DNA of 8,674 bases. Origin: Modestobacter sp. Its GTDB lineage: Bacteria; Actinomycetota; Actinomycetes; Mycobacteriales; Geodermatophilaceae. Where the stretch lies: assembly GCA_025963425.1 (NCBI GenBank), contig JAOPUQ010000132.1, forward strand, positions 1 to 8,674. The letters run 5' to 3'. How positions within the stretch are numbered: position 1 is the first letter of the stretch; each line of letters begins with the position of its first letter. Shown here piece by piece: positions 1 through 5,775 of this stretch. Made by a program: the position numbers and the translations under genes. Under the pieces are notes generated by a model, which had not been told where the DNA came from, did not search any database, and saw only the letters and a list, made by a program, of their open reading frames with translations.

Positions 1-27
1 CTGATCCGGCTGGCCGCCCGGCGCTGA
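1..27 (+). CDS. C-terminal end of an upstream + strand gene (partial)
   Basis: Reading from base 1 gives LIRLAARR followed by TGA at 25-27. All eight sense codons end in G or C, as expected for coding sequence in this genome, and a hairpin suitable as a terminator follows. Only eight residues are visible, so identity cannot be read from the sequence. In mycobacteria the gene convergent with ispH at this place encodes a small membrane protein (Rv1111c, DUF6542), and a basic C-terminus would fit, but this is inference from synteny only. Confidence 0.4.
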   Translation: MIRLAARR

Positions 28-43
28 CCCGCACGCACGCAGC

Positions 44-73
44 ACGGCCTCGGTGGGAGCCCACCGGGGCCGT
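44..73. terminator. Two-way hairpin terminator between the upstream gene and ispH
   Basis: Bases 44-57 pair with 60-73 with one G-T wobble (50 with 67) and a loop of about four bases in practice. The hairpin lies between two convergent stop codons (25-27 on + and 94-96 on -). There is no clear T run on either side, which is common for terminators in high-GC actinobacteria. The symmetric stem would work for both transcripts. Confidence 0.6.
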
Positions 74-93
74 CGTGTGTCCGGGCCGCCTTC

Positions 94-1050
94 TCAGTCG
101 GCCGAGCGGCGCGCCTTGAGCTCGTGCGGCAGGGCGAACACCAGTCGCTCCTCGGCGGCCTTGACGGTCTCCACGTCCGGGTAGCCGCGCTCGGCGAGCC
201 AGTCCAGCACCTCCGACACCAGGACCTCCGGCACGGACGCGCCACTGGTCACCCCGACCGTGCCGACCCCGGCGAGCCAGGCCTCGTCGATCTCGCTGGC
301 GAAATCGACGAGGTGGGAGTCGCGGGCACCGGCCTCCAGCGCCACCTCGACCAGCCGCACCGAGTTCGACGAGTTGGTCGACCCGACGACCAGGACCAGA
401 TCGCACTCGCCGGCCATCTGCTTGACGGCCTGCTGCCGGTTCTGGGTGGCGTAGCAGATGTCGTCGCTGGGCGGGCTCTGCAGCCCGGGGAAGCGGCTCT
501 TCAGCGAGTCGACCGTCGCCAGTGTCTCGTCGACCGACAGGGTGGTCTGGGAGAGCCAGACGACCTTCTCCGGGTCGCGGACCTGGACGTTGGCGATGTC
601 CTCGGCACCGTCGACGAGCTGGATGTGCTCCGGCGCCTCACCGGCGGTGCCCTCGACCTCCTCGTGCCCGCGGTGGCCGATCAGCAGGATGTCGTAGTCG
701 TCCTTGGCGAAGCGCTTGGCCTCCATGTGCACCTTGCTGACCAGCGGGCAGGTCGCGTCGATGGTCTTCAGCGACCGCTCCCGAGCCTGCTCGTGCACCG
801 CCGGGGACACCCCGTGGGCACTGAAGACGACGACCGCGCCCTCGGGCACCTCGTCGGTCTCGTCGACGAAGATCGCACCCCTGCGCTCCAGCGTGGCCAC
901 CACGTGCTTGTTGTGGACGATCTGCTTGCGGACGTAGACCGGCGCACCGTGGATCTCCAGCGCCCGCTCGACCGCGACCACCGCCCGGTCCACCCCCGCG
1001 CAGTAGCCCCGGGGGTCGGCGAGCAGGACGCGTCCGCGCGGATCAGCCAT
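94..1050 (-). CDS. ispH: 4-hydroxy-3-methylbut-2-enyl diphosphate reductase IspH (LytB)
   Basis: IspH is the [4Fe-4S] enzyme of the last step of the MEP isoprenoid pathway; it reduces HMBPP to isopentenyl and dimethylallyl diphosphate in the cytoplasm. The protein from this start is 318 residues, the usual family length. The three cluster cysteines are present: C17 in GYCAGVDRA, C101 in DATCPLV and C199 in CYATQNRQ. Substrate-pocket motifs are also visible: H46 in VHNKHVV, H79 in SAHGVS, H129 and E131 in GHRGHEEVEGT, SQTTLSVDET at 167-176 and SSNSVRL at 227-233. The ATG at 1050 is chosen because family similarity begins right after it (RVLLADPRGYCAG). Upstream in-frame starts at 1059 and 1131 only add a Pro/Arg/Ser-rich tail. 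No Shine-Dalgarno sequence is seen; a -10-like TACCAT lies 7 bases upstream, so the mRNA may be leaderless. It is divergent from the Rv1109c-like gene. Confidence 0.97.
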   Translation of the reverse strand: MADPRGRVLLADPRGYCAGVDRAVVAVERALEIHGAPVYVRKQIVHNKHVVATLERRGAIFVDETDEVPEGAVVVFSAHGVSPAVHEQARERSLKTIDATCPLVSKVHMEAKRFAKDDYDILLIGHRGHEEVEGTAGEAPEHIQLVDGAEDIANVQVRDPEKVVWLSQTTLSVDETLATVDSLKSRFPGLQSPPSDDICYATQNRQQAVKQMAGECDLVLVVGSTNSSNSVRLVEVALEAGARDSHLVDFASEIDEAWLAGVGTVGVTSGASVPEVLVSEVLDWLAERGYPDVETVKAAEERLVFALPHELKARRSAD

Positions 1051-1057
1051 GGGCCCC

Positions 1058-1063
1058 ATGGTA
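1058..1063 (-). promoter_or_regulatory. Possible -10 element of ispH, leaderless arrangement
   Basis: On the minus strand TACCAT (TANNNT pattern) is followed by seven bases and then the ATG at 1050. That spacing would put transcription start on or next to the A of ATG, giving a leaderless mRNA, which is common in actinobacteria. This fits the lack of a Shine-Dalgarno sequence. No convincing -35 hexamer is visible. Confidence 0.4.
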
Positions 1064-1180
1064 GGTGGGGGACCGCGGGGCGCCCGCGATCTGCCGGTCG
1101 AGTGCGCCGGGACCGGTGACGTGCGTCCCACCTGCGCGCCTGCGGGGCCTCCCGCGCGCGGTCAGGCTGCCGGTCGGCCC

Positions 1181-1190
1181 GCCGTACGGC
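1181..1190. promoter_or_regulatory. 10-bp perfect palindrome upstream of the Rv1109c-like gene
   Basis: GCCGTACGGC reads the same on both strands and ends 11 bases before the ATG at 1202, inside the 151-bp divergent spacer between ispH and the next gene. It could be an operator, or chance in a GC-rich sequence. I see no other strong signal in the spacer except the ispH -10 candidate and a loose A/T match (CACTCT, 1190-1195) six bases before the ATG. Confidence 0.2.
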
Positions 1191-1201
1191 ACTCTGGGGT
1201 C

Positions 1202-2395
1202 ATGGCTCGAGAGATCCCCGAGGCCGTCCGGGCTGCGGCCGGACTGGCCGCCACTGTCCTGGACGAGGCCCGCAAGCTGCCCGCGACCCTTCCCGCGCTG
1301 CCGGTGAGGCTGCTCGGGCTGGCGATGCAGACCTCCCTGCGCCTGCAACAGCACTACTCCGGGCTCGTCGCCCGCGGCGACGAGCTGCTCACCGGACTCC
1401 GAGGTGCGCGCGAACCCGGCATGGCCACCTTCGACGAGGACGAGCTCCCGGTGACCGCCCCCGGCGACCGGCCCGCGCATCGCAGCTCGGCCTTCGACCG
1501 GGTCGTCGATCACGTCGAGGACCCGGCCGACGACCTGACCGTCGAGCTCAGCGACGAGATCGTGGACCTCGGGGACGCGACGGCCGACGACGAGGTCGTC
1601 GACGTGGTGGTGGCGGCGGCCATCGAGGGGCTGGCCGACGACGCCGCGGACGACGCGCCGCTGGCCGACGTCATCGCCTTGGACACGCCGACGGTAGAGG
1701 GCGAGGGCCTCAGCGACGCCGAGGTGGCCGAGCTGCCCGCCGACCCGCCTGCCGACGTCGTGACCGAGGCGGTCGACGAGCTGGCCGCCGAGGTGGACGC
1801 CGAGCTCGCCGCCGAGCTGCCGGAGTCGATCGCCGACGAGGTGGCCGACGACCTGGCCGCCGACACCGTCGCGACCGCCGCCGACGAGGAGATCGCCGAG
1901 GCCGCTCCTGCCGACGCGCCCCCCGCGGACGTGGTGGCCCTCGACGACGGGACGCCCGACGAGGCGCCGGAGGACGTGGCGACCCTGGACGAGGCGACGC
2001 CGGACGTCGTCGCCCTGGACGAGGCCGCGGCCGAGATGGTGGACCTGGGCACCGTGGAGCCGGTCGTCGCGCAGCCGGACGTGGCGGGGGCCGACGTCCT
2101 CCCCGGGGTGACGGGGGCCAATGTGACGGCCGCCGACGAGACCTCCGCGGCGCCGGAGACGGTCAGCGACGAGCCCGAGGGCGGCAGCGACCGCGCGGGC
2201 GCGCGAGCCGCCGGAACCCCGCCGGTGGAGGGCTACGACGGCTTCAGCATCCCGACGCTGCGCGGCCGGCTGCGCACCTTCGACGCCGAGCGGGTCAACG
2301 AGCTGCTGGACTACGAGCGGGCCACCCGCGACCGTGCGCCGTACGTGACGATGCTGTCCAACCGCCTGGCCAAGCTCACCGCGCCGTCCGCCTGA
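1202..2395 (+). CDS. Rv1109c-like lipid-droplet-associated family protein with a long acidic linker
   Basis: The 397-residue product has three parts. Residues 1-70 form a conserved helical region (EARKLPATLPALPVRLLG, then LRLQQHYSGLVARGDELL). Residues about 76-330 are low complexity. Residues 343-392 are a conserved C-terminal module (YDGFSIPTLRGRLRTF, ELLDYE, YVTMLSNRLAKL). Position between ispH and xseA, same orientation, and these end motifs match the family of M. tuberculosis Rv1109c, often annotated as lipid-droplet-associated. That function is taken from annotation, not shown here. The middle is odd: from 101 to 330 there is no Lys or Arg, while about 70 of 230 residues are Asp or Glu, and the rest mostly Ala, Val, Pro, Leu and Thr. 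It is likely disordered. The ATG at 1202 is chosen because the conserved helix starts there; an in-frame extension to 1049 would overlap the ispH start. There is no signal peptide or clear membrane helix. xseA follows after 46 bases, so the two may be co-transcribed. Confidence 0.8.
   Translation: MAREIPEAVRAAAGLAATVLDEARKLPATLPALPVRLLGLAMQTSLRLQQHYSGLVARGDELLTGLRGAREPGMATFDEDELPVTAPGDRPAHRSSAFDRVVDHVEDPADDLTVELSDEIVDLGDATADDEVVDVVVAAAIEGLADDAADDAPLADVIALDTPTVEGEGLSDAEVAELPADPPADVVTEAVDELAAEVDAELAAELPESIADEVADDLAADTVATAADEEIAEAAPADAPPADVVALDDGTPDEAPEDVATLDEATPDVVALDEAAAEMVDLGTVEPVVAQPDVAGADVLPGVTGANVTAADETSAAPETVSDEPEGGSDRAGARAAGTPPVEGYDGFSIPTLRGRLRTFDAERVNELLDYERATRDRAPYVTMLSNRLAKLTAPSA
1667..2047 (+). 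repeat. Degenerate D-V-x-x-L-D peptide repeats in the acidic linker
   Basis: Within the acidic segment a short unit recurs: DVIALD at residue 156, DVVALD at 243, DVATLD at 258, DVVALD at 268 and EMVDLG at 278. The last four are spaced 15, 10 and 10 residues apart, often followed by E/D-x-T-P. The matching DNA (GACGT-GG-GCCCT-GACGA-like units) is also similar, so local duplication may have lengthened the linker. The copies are diverged and the count is small. Confidence 0.5.
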
Positions 2396-2441
2396 CCCCG
2401 GGGCAGGCGGTGCGCGACCGGCACCTGGCAGGCTCGGGCAC

Positions 2442-3677
2442 GTGACCAGCCCGTCCTCGCCCGAGTCGCCGTGGCCGGTGCGCACCGTGGCCCGCAAGGT
2501 CGCCGAGTGGATCGGCCGGCTGGGCGAGGTGTGGGTCGAGGGACAGGTGGCCCAGCTGTCCCGCCGGGGCAACGCCGCCACGGTGTTCCTGACCCTGCGC
2601 GACCCGGCGGCCGACCTCTCGGTACCGGTGACCTGCCATCGTGACGTCGCCGACCGCCCGGGCCTGGTCCTCACCGAGGGCGCCCGGGTCATCGTCCGCG
2701 CCCGCCCGGACTACTACGTGGCCCGCGGCTCGTTCAGCCTGCGGGCCACCGAGATCCGCGCCGTCGGCCTGGGCGAGCTGCTGGCCCGGATCGAGCGGAT
2801 CCGCCAGCTGCTGGCCGCCGAGGGGCTCTTCGACGCCACCCGCAAGCGGCCGCTGCCCTTCGCCCCGGCCGTCGTCGGGGTGATCACCGGGCGGGACAGC
2901 GCCGCTGAACGCGACGTCCTGGTCACCGCCCGGCGGCGCTGGCCGGCGGTCCGCTTCGCGATGCACAACTGCGCCGTCCAGGGGCCGACCGCCGCCGCCG
3001 GCGTCATCGACGGGCTCCGCCGGCTGGACGCCGACCCGACGGTCGAGGTGATCGTGATCGCCCGCGGCGGCGGATCCGTGGAGGACCTGCTGCCCTTCTC
3101 CGACGAGGGGCTCGTACGGGCCATCGCAGCCACCCGCACCCCGGTGGTCACCGCCGTCGGCCACGAGACCGACACCACCCTGGTCGACCACGTCGCCGAC
3201 GTCCGCGCCGCCACCCCCACCGACGCCGCACACCGCGTGGTGCCCGAGATCGGTGAGCAGCGCCGGCTGGTCGACGGGCTGCGCGCCCGGGCCCGCTCGC
3301 TGATGAGCGGCCGGCTGGAGCAGCAGGAGCGCTGGCTGGAGTCGGTGCGCTCCCGCCCGGTGCTCGCCGAGCCGCAGCGGCTGCTGGCCGGCCGGGCCGA
3401 CGACGTCCTCGCCCTGCGCGGGCGCGCCACCCGCACCCTCACCCACCGGGTCGACACCGCCGAACGGGACCTCGAGCACGCCCGCGCCCGGGTGGCGGCC
3501 CTCTCCCCCGCCGCGACCCTGCAGCGCGGCTACGCGGTGCTGCAGCGGGCCGACGGCGCGCTGGTCCGCGACCCGGCCGAGGTCGCCGACGACGAGCGGC
3601 TGCTGGTCCGCGTCGCCGGCGGGAGGCTGCCGGTCCGCGTCGACCGGACCCCGACCGGGGAGGATGGGTCCCCGTGA
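2442..3677 (+). CDS. xseA: Exodeoxyribonuclease VII large subunit
   Basis: XseA is the catalytic large subunit of exonuclease VII, which degrades single-stranded DNA from both ends to acid-soluble oligonucleotides and acts in repair. The 411-residue length is normal for actinobacteria. Residues about 10-105 form the OB-fold nucleic-acid-binding domain (WPVRTVARKVAEWIGRLGEV, WVEGQVAQLS, FLTLRDPAADLSVPV). The catalytic domain follows with VGVITGRDSAAERDVL (145-160), RGGGSVEDLLPFSDEGLVRAI (208-228) and VGHETDTTLVDHVADVRAATPTDAAH (239-264), all family signatures. Residues about 270-355 are charged and helical, as expected for the coiled-coil arm, and LQRGYAVL at 360-367 is the usual C-terminal element. 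The GTG at 2442 gives the expected N-terminus but has only a weak ribosome site. The stop overlaps the xseB start by four bases (GTGA), implying translational coupling. Confidence 0.97.
   Translation: MTSPSSPESPWPVRTVARKVAEWIGRLGEVWVEGQVAQLSRRGNAATVFLTLRDPAADLSVPVTCHRDVADRPGLVLTEGARVIVRARPDYYVARGSFSLRATEIRAVGLGELLARIERIRQLLAAEGLFDATRKRPLPFAPAVVGVITGRDSAAERDVLVTARRRWPAVRFAMHNCAVQGPTAAAGVIDGLRRLDADPTVEVIVIARGGGSVEDLLPFSDEGLVRAIAATRTPVVTAVGHETDTTLVDHVADVRAATPTDAAHRVVPEIGEQRRLVDGLRARARSLMSGRLEQQERWLESVRSRPVLAEPQRLLAGRADDVLALRGRATRTLTHRVDTAERDLEHARARVAALSPAATLQRGYAVLQRADGALVRDPAEVADDERLLVRVAGGRLPVRVDRTPTGEDGSP
3657..3664 (+). promoter_or_regulatory. Ribosome binding site of xseB
   Basis: GGGGAGGA ends nine bases before the GTG at 3674. 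It decides the xseB start: an ATG at 3664 overlaps this site and is in another frame. The site lies inside the end of xseA, so the two genes are read from one mRNA. Confidence 0.6.
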
Positions 3678-3904
3678 CCGACACCCCGAGCCCGGAGACC
3701 GCCCCGGAGCCGACGCAGACCTACGAGCAGGCGCGCGAGGAGCTCGCCGACGTGGTGCGCCGGCTGGAGGCCGGCGGGCTCACCCTCGAGGAGTCGCTGT
3801 CGCTGTGGGAGCGCGGCGAGGCGCTCGCCGAGCTGTGCCAGCACTGGCTGGACCGGGCCCGCGAGCGGCTGGCCGCCGCGCAGCCCGCCGACCCCACGGA
3901 CTGA
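3674..3904 (+). CDS. xseB: Exodeoxyribonuclease VII small subunit
   Basis: XseB is the small subunit that packs on the helical arm of XseA to form active exonuclease VII; several copies bind each XseA. The 76-residue length is typical. The core motifs are TYEQAREELADVVRRLEAGGLTLEESLSLWERGEALAELCQHWLD in segments: YEQA (17-20), L-E-x-G-x-L-x-L-E-x-S-L (31-42) and WERG (45-48). Two amphipathic helices are predicted by the heptad-like spacing of Leu. The first 15 residues are Pro/Thr/Glu-rich and probably disordered. The GTG start overlaps the xseA TGA by four bases, and a GGGGAGGA site sits upstream. A hairpin 9 bases after the stop closes the run. Confidence 0.95.
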   Translation: MTDTPSPETAPEPTQTYEQAREELADVVRRLEAGGLTLEESLSLWERGEALAELCQHWLDRARERLAAAQPADPTD

Positions 3905-3912
3905 CCCGCCGA

Positions 3913-3934
3913 CGCAGAAATGGCCATCTCTGCG
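3913..3934. terminator. Near-palindromic hairpin between xseB and the DUF4245 gene
   Basis: The 22-base near palindrome is centred on GGCC (3922-3925). Bases 3913-3918 (CGCAGA) pair with 3929-3934 (TCTGCG); one A-C mismatch follows (3919, 3928); then AT pairs with AT and the rest is loop or core TGGCCA. It fills the 34-base gap between two convergent stop codons, 3902-3904 on + and 3939-3941 on -, so it is well placed as a two-way terminator. The very short loop in the fully paired form means the real structure has fewer pairs. Confidence 0.55.
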
Positions 3935-3938
3935 GCCG

Positions 3939-4598
3939 TCAGGGAGCGCGGTAGGGGCCGACGGCGCCCGCCAGCGTCTCCAGCTCCTGCTCCGATGCGG
4001 ACCCGGTGACCAGCAGCGTCGCCGTCCCCTCGGTGCGGGTGAGCGCCGTCTCGCCGCGCCCGGTGGTCAGCCGCTGCCACGGCACGCCGTCCACCTGCGC
4101 GGTGCCCTCGGCGGTCGCGTCGTCCAGGACGTCGGTGAGCGCGTCGACCTCGGCGTCGTCGCTGACCACGTAGCCGGCGTACTCCCCCTCGGGGGTGTAC
4201 CAGCCGATCTGCAGCGTCACCGGGTCGCCGGGATTGCTCGCCGCGCCGGCGTCGGTGCGCACGCTCGTCGGCTGCCACCCGGCCGACAGCCCCTGCGGGA
4301 CCAGCAGCGGGTAGTCCGCCCGCTGCGACGCCAGGAACACCGAGCTGTCGATCTGCACCGGCCGCACCGACTCGTCGGGCTGGCGCAGCTGGGTCCACCA
4401 GACCATCACGAGGATGAGCACGGTCAGCGGCAGCAGCGACCAGACCATGTTGCGGGCGGTGAACTTCAGCGCCCGCACCTCGGCCGGGGAGAGCTTCTGC
4501 GAGCCGGCGGACGGCGCGGCCCCGGCCTCGGCGGCCGGGGGCACGACGGGCGGGTGCTGCTCGTCGGGACGGGAACTGCGCGGGCCGGGTTGTGCCAT
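3939..4598 (-). CDS. DUF4245 family single-pass membrane protein
   Basis: The function of this family is not known. The 219-residue product has a Pro/Ala-rich cytoplasmic N-terminus (1-35), a short basic helical segment (LSPAEVRALKFTARNM, 36-51), one transmembrane helix at about 51-68 (VWSLLPLTVLILVMVWW) and a soluble part to the end, presumably outside the membrane. The soluble part has family-like features: YPLLVPQGLSAGWQPTS (96-112), LQIGWYTPEGEYAGYV (129-144), and VPWQRL (172-177), with a final TLLVTGSA and ELETLAGAV. There is no cysteine lipobox. The assignment also rests on context: in M. tuberculosis the gene divergent from glpX (Rv1100) belongs to this family. The ATG at 4598 is chosen since nothing upstream resembles the family. 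An AGGGGG lies too close to act as a normal ribosome site; a -10-like GATCCT seven bases upstream suggests a leaderless mRNA. Confidence 0.88.
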   Translation of the reverse strand: MAQPGPRSSRPDEQHPPVVPPAAEAGAAPSAGSQKLSPAEVRALKFTARNMVWSLLPLTVLILVMVWWTQLRQPDESVRPVQIDSSVFLASQRADYPLLVPQGLSAGWQPTSVRTDAGAASNPGDPVTLQIGWYTPEGEYAGYVVSDDAEVDALTDVLDDATAEGTAQVDGVPWQRLTTGRGETALTRTEGTATLLVTGSASEQELETLAGAVGPYRAP

Positions 4599-4605
4599 GC
4601 CCCCT

Positions 4606-4611
4606 AGGATC
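4606..4611 (-). promoter_or_regulatory. Possible -10 element of the DUF4245 gene, leaderless arrangement
   Basis: On the minus strand GATCCT (A at position 2 and T at position 6 of the -10 pattern) is followed by seven bases and the ATG at 4598. The spacing is the same as for TACCAT before ispH. The first base does not match the TANNNT pattern and no -35 is visible. Confidence 0.25.
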
Positions 4612-4660
4612 GCAGCACAGCTCCCCCACCCCGTCGGCCAGCGTCGGACGGTGGTCGTCC

Positions 4661-4667
4661 GAGGAGG
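4661..4667 (+). promoter_or_regulatory. Ribosome binding site that sets the glpX start at TTG 4673
   Basis: GAGGAGG is the strongest Shine-Dalgarno match in the window and is followed, after five bases, by an in-frame TTG. The next in-frame candidate, ATG at 4700, has only a weak GAGAG in front. The match and spacing favour TTG. Confidence 0.6.
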
Positions 4668-4672
4668 TCCGC

Positions 4673-5734
4673 TTGTCCCTTCCCCTGCCCGAGAGCCCGA
4701 TGCCCGGCACCGCCACCCCCGGGACCGCCTGGTCCGGCGGTGACCGGCCGGCCCCCGACCGCAACCTTGCGATGGAGCTGGTCCGGGTCACCGAGGCCGC
4801 CGCGATGGCCGCCGGCCGGTGGGTCGGCCGCGGCGACAAGAACGGCGGGGACGGCGCGGCGGTCGACGCCATGCGGGCCCTGATCGGCACCGTCAGCATG
4901 CGCGGCGTCGTCGTCATCGGGGAGGGCGAGAAGGACGAGGCCCCGATGCTCTACAACGGCGAAGAGGTCGGCGACGGCCAGGGCGCGGAGTGCGACGTCG
5001 CCGTCGACCCGATCGACGGCACCACCCTGATGGCCAAGGGCATGCCCAACGCGATCGCGGTCATGGCCGTCGCCGACCGGGGCGCCATGTACGACCCCTC
5101 GGCGGTCTTCTACATGGACAAGATCGCCACCGGCCCCGCCGCGGCCGACGCCATCGACATCACCGCCCCGGTGGGCGAGAACATCCGCCGGGTGGCGAAG
5201 GCCAAGCGCAGCTCGGTCGGCGACGTGACGGTCTGCATCCTGGACCGGCCGCGTCACGAGCAGCTGGTCCAGGAGGTGCGCGAGGCCGGCGCCCGGATCA
5301 AGTTCATCACCGACGGTGACGTCGCCGGCGCGATCGCCGCGGCCCGGGAGGGCACCGGCGTCGACCTGCTGATGGGTATCGGCGGCACGCCGGAGGGGAT
5401 CATCACCGCCTGCGCCCTCAAGTGCATGGGCGGTGCGCTGCAGGGCCGGTTGTGGCCGCGCAACGACGAGGAGCGGCAGAAGGCCCTCGACGCCGGGCAC
5501 GACCTCGACCGCGTGCTCGACATCGACGACCTGGTCTCCGGTGACGTGTTCTTCGTGGCCACCGGCATCACCGACGGCGAACTGCTCCGTGGCGTGCAGT
5601 ACCGGTCGGGTGGCTGCACCACGCAGTCGCTGGTCATGCGCTCGCGGTCGGGCACCATCCGCTCGATCGAGAGCCTGCACTCGCTGCAGAAGCTCAGCCA
5701 GTACTCCGCCGTCCCGTTCGGGCTGGACGACTGA
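4673..5734 (+). CDS. glpX: Class II fructose-1,6-bisphosphatase GlpX
   Basis: GlpX hydrolyses fructose 1,6-bisphosphate to fructose 6-phosphate, a committed step of gluconeogenesis in the cytoplasm; it is the sole or main FBPase in many actinobacteria. From the TTG at 4673 the product has 353 residues. Family motifs are all present: GRGDKNGGDGAAVDAMR (52-68), VIGEGEKDEAPMLYNGE (81-97), the metal and phosphate site DPIDGTT (112-118) with the catalytic Thr, GIGGTPEGIITACALKCMGG (235-254), LWPRNDEER (260-268) and RSGGCTTQSLVMRS (311-324). The start is uncertain: TTG with a near-ideal GAGGAGG site, or ATG at 4700 giving 344 residues; similarity proper begins at DRNLAMELVRVTEAAA (29-44), so both fit. 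An ATG at 4592 is rejected because it overlaps the DUF4245 start. glpX is divergent from the DUF4245 gene and ends at a strong hairpin. Confidence 0.96.
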   Translation: MSLPLPESPMPGTATPGTAWSGGDRPAPDRNLAMELVRVTEAAAMAAGRWVGRGDKNGGDGAAVDAMRALIGTVSMRGVVVIGEGEKDEAPMLYNGEEVGDGQGAECDVAVDPIDGTTLMAKGMPNAIAVMAVADRGAMYDPSAVFYMDKIATGPAAADAIDITAPVGENIRRVAKAKRSSVGDVTVCILDRPRHEQLVQEVREAGARIKFITDGDVAGAIAAAREGTGVDLLMGIGGTPEGIITACALKCMGGALQGRLWPRNDEERQKALDAGHDLDRVLDIDDLVSGDVFFVATGITDGELLRGVQYRSGGCTTQSLVMRSRSGTIRSIESLHSLQKLSQYSAVPFGLDD

Positions 5735-5738
5735 CCTC

Positions 5739-5775
5739 CGCTGACCCACCTGCCCGTCGGGCCGGTGGGTCAGCG
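5739..5775. terminator. Strong two-way terminator of glpX and the DUF1707 gene
   Basis: Bases 5739-5750 pair perfectly with 5764-5775 (12 bp, CGCTGACCCACC against GGTGGGTCAGCG). Inside, after a one-base mismatch on each side, GCCC pairs with GGGC around a three-base loop, making a long two-part stem. It begins four bases after the glpX stop. The minus-strand stop TGA (5770-5772) lies within the right arm, so this element ends two convergent genes and is partly coding. Confidence 0.8.

Noticed and set aside
1051..1131. 27-residue N-terminal extension of IspH
   Set aside because: Pro/Arg/Ser-rich, not like the family, would run into the divergent promoter region, and the shorter form has the normal length.
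1510..2121. Ser/Thr/Ala-rich 203-codon reading frame antisense to the acidic linker
   Set aside because: It is the mirror of GAC/GAG/GCC codon repeats on the + strand; composition is explained by the sense gene, and there is no family motif.
1502..2191. Acidic linker as a CRISPR-like or satellite repeat array
   Set aside because: Units are irregular in length and sequence and stay in one open frame; there are no constant repeats with unique spacers.
1043..2692. 549-codon minus-strand reading frame opposite the Rv1109c-like gene
   Set aside because: Gly/Arg/Val/His-rich antisense shadow without motifs; it also overlaps the ispH start and xseA.
4592..4672. Upstream ATG start for glpX
   Set aside because: It overlaps the DUF4245 start codon on the other strand and lacks a ribosome site; GAGGAGG lies inside this extension.
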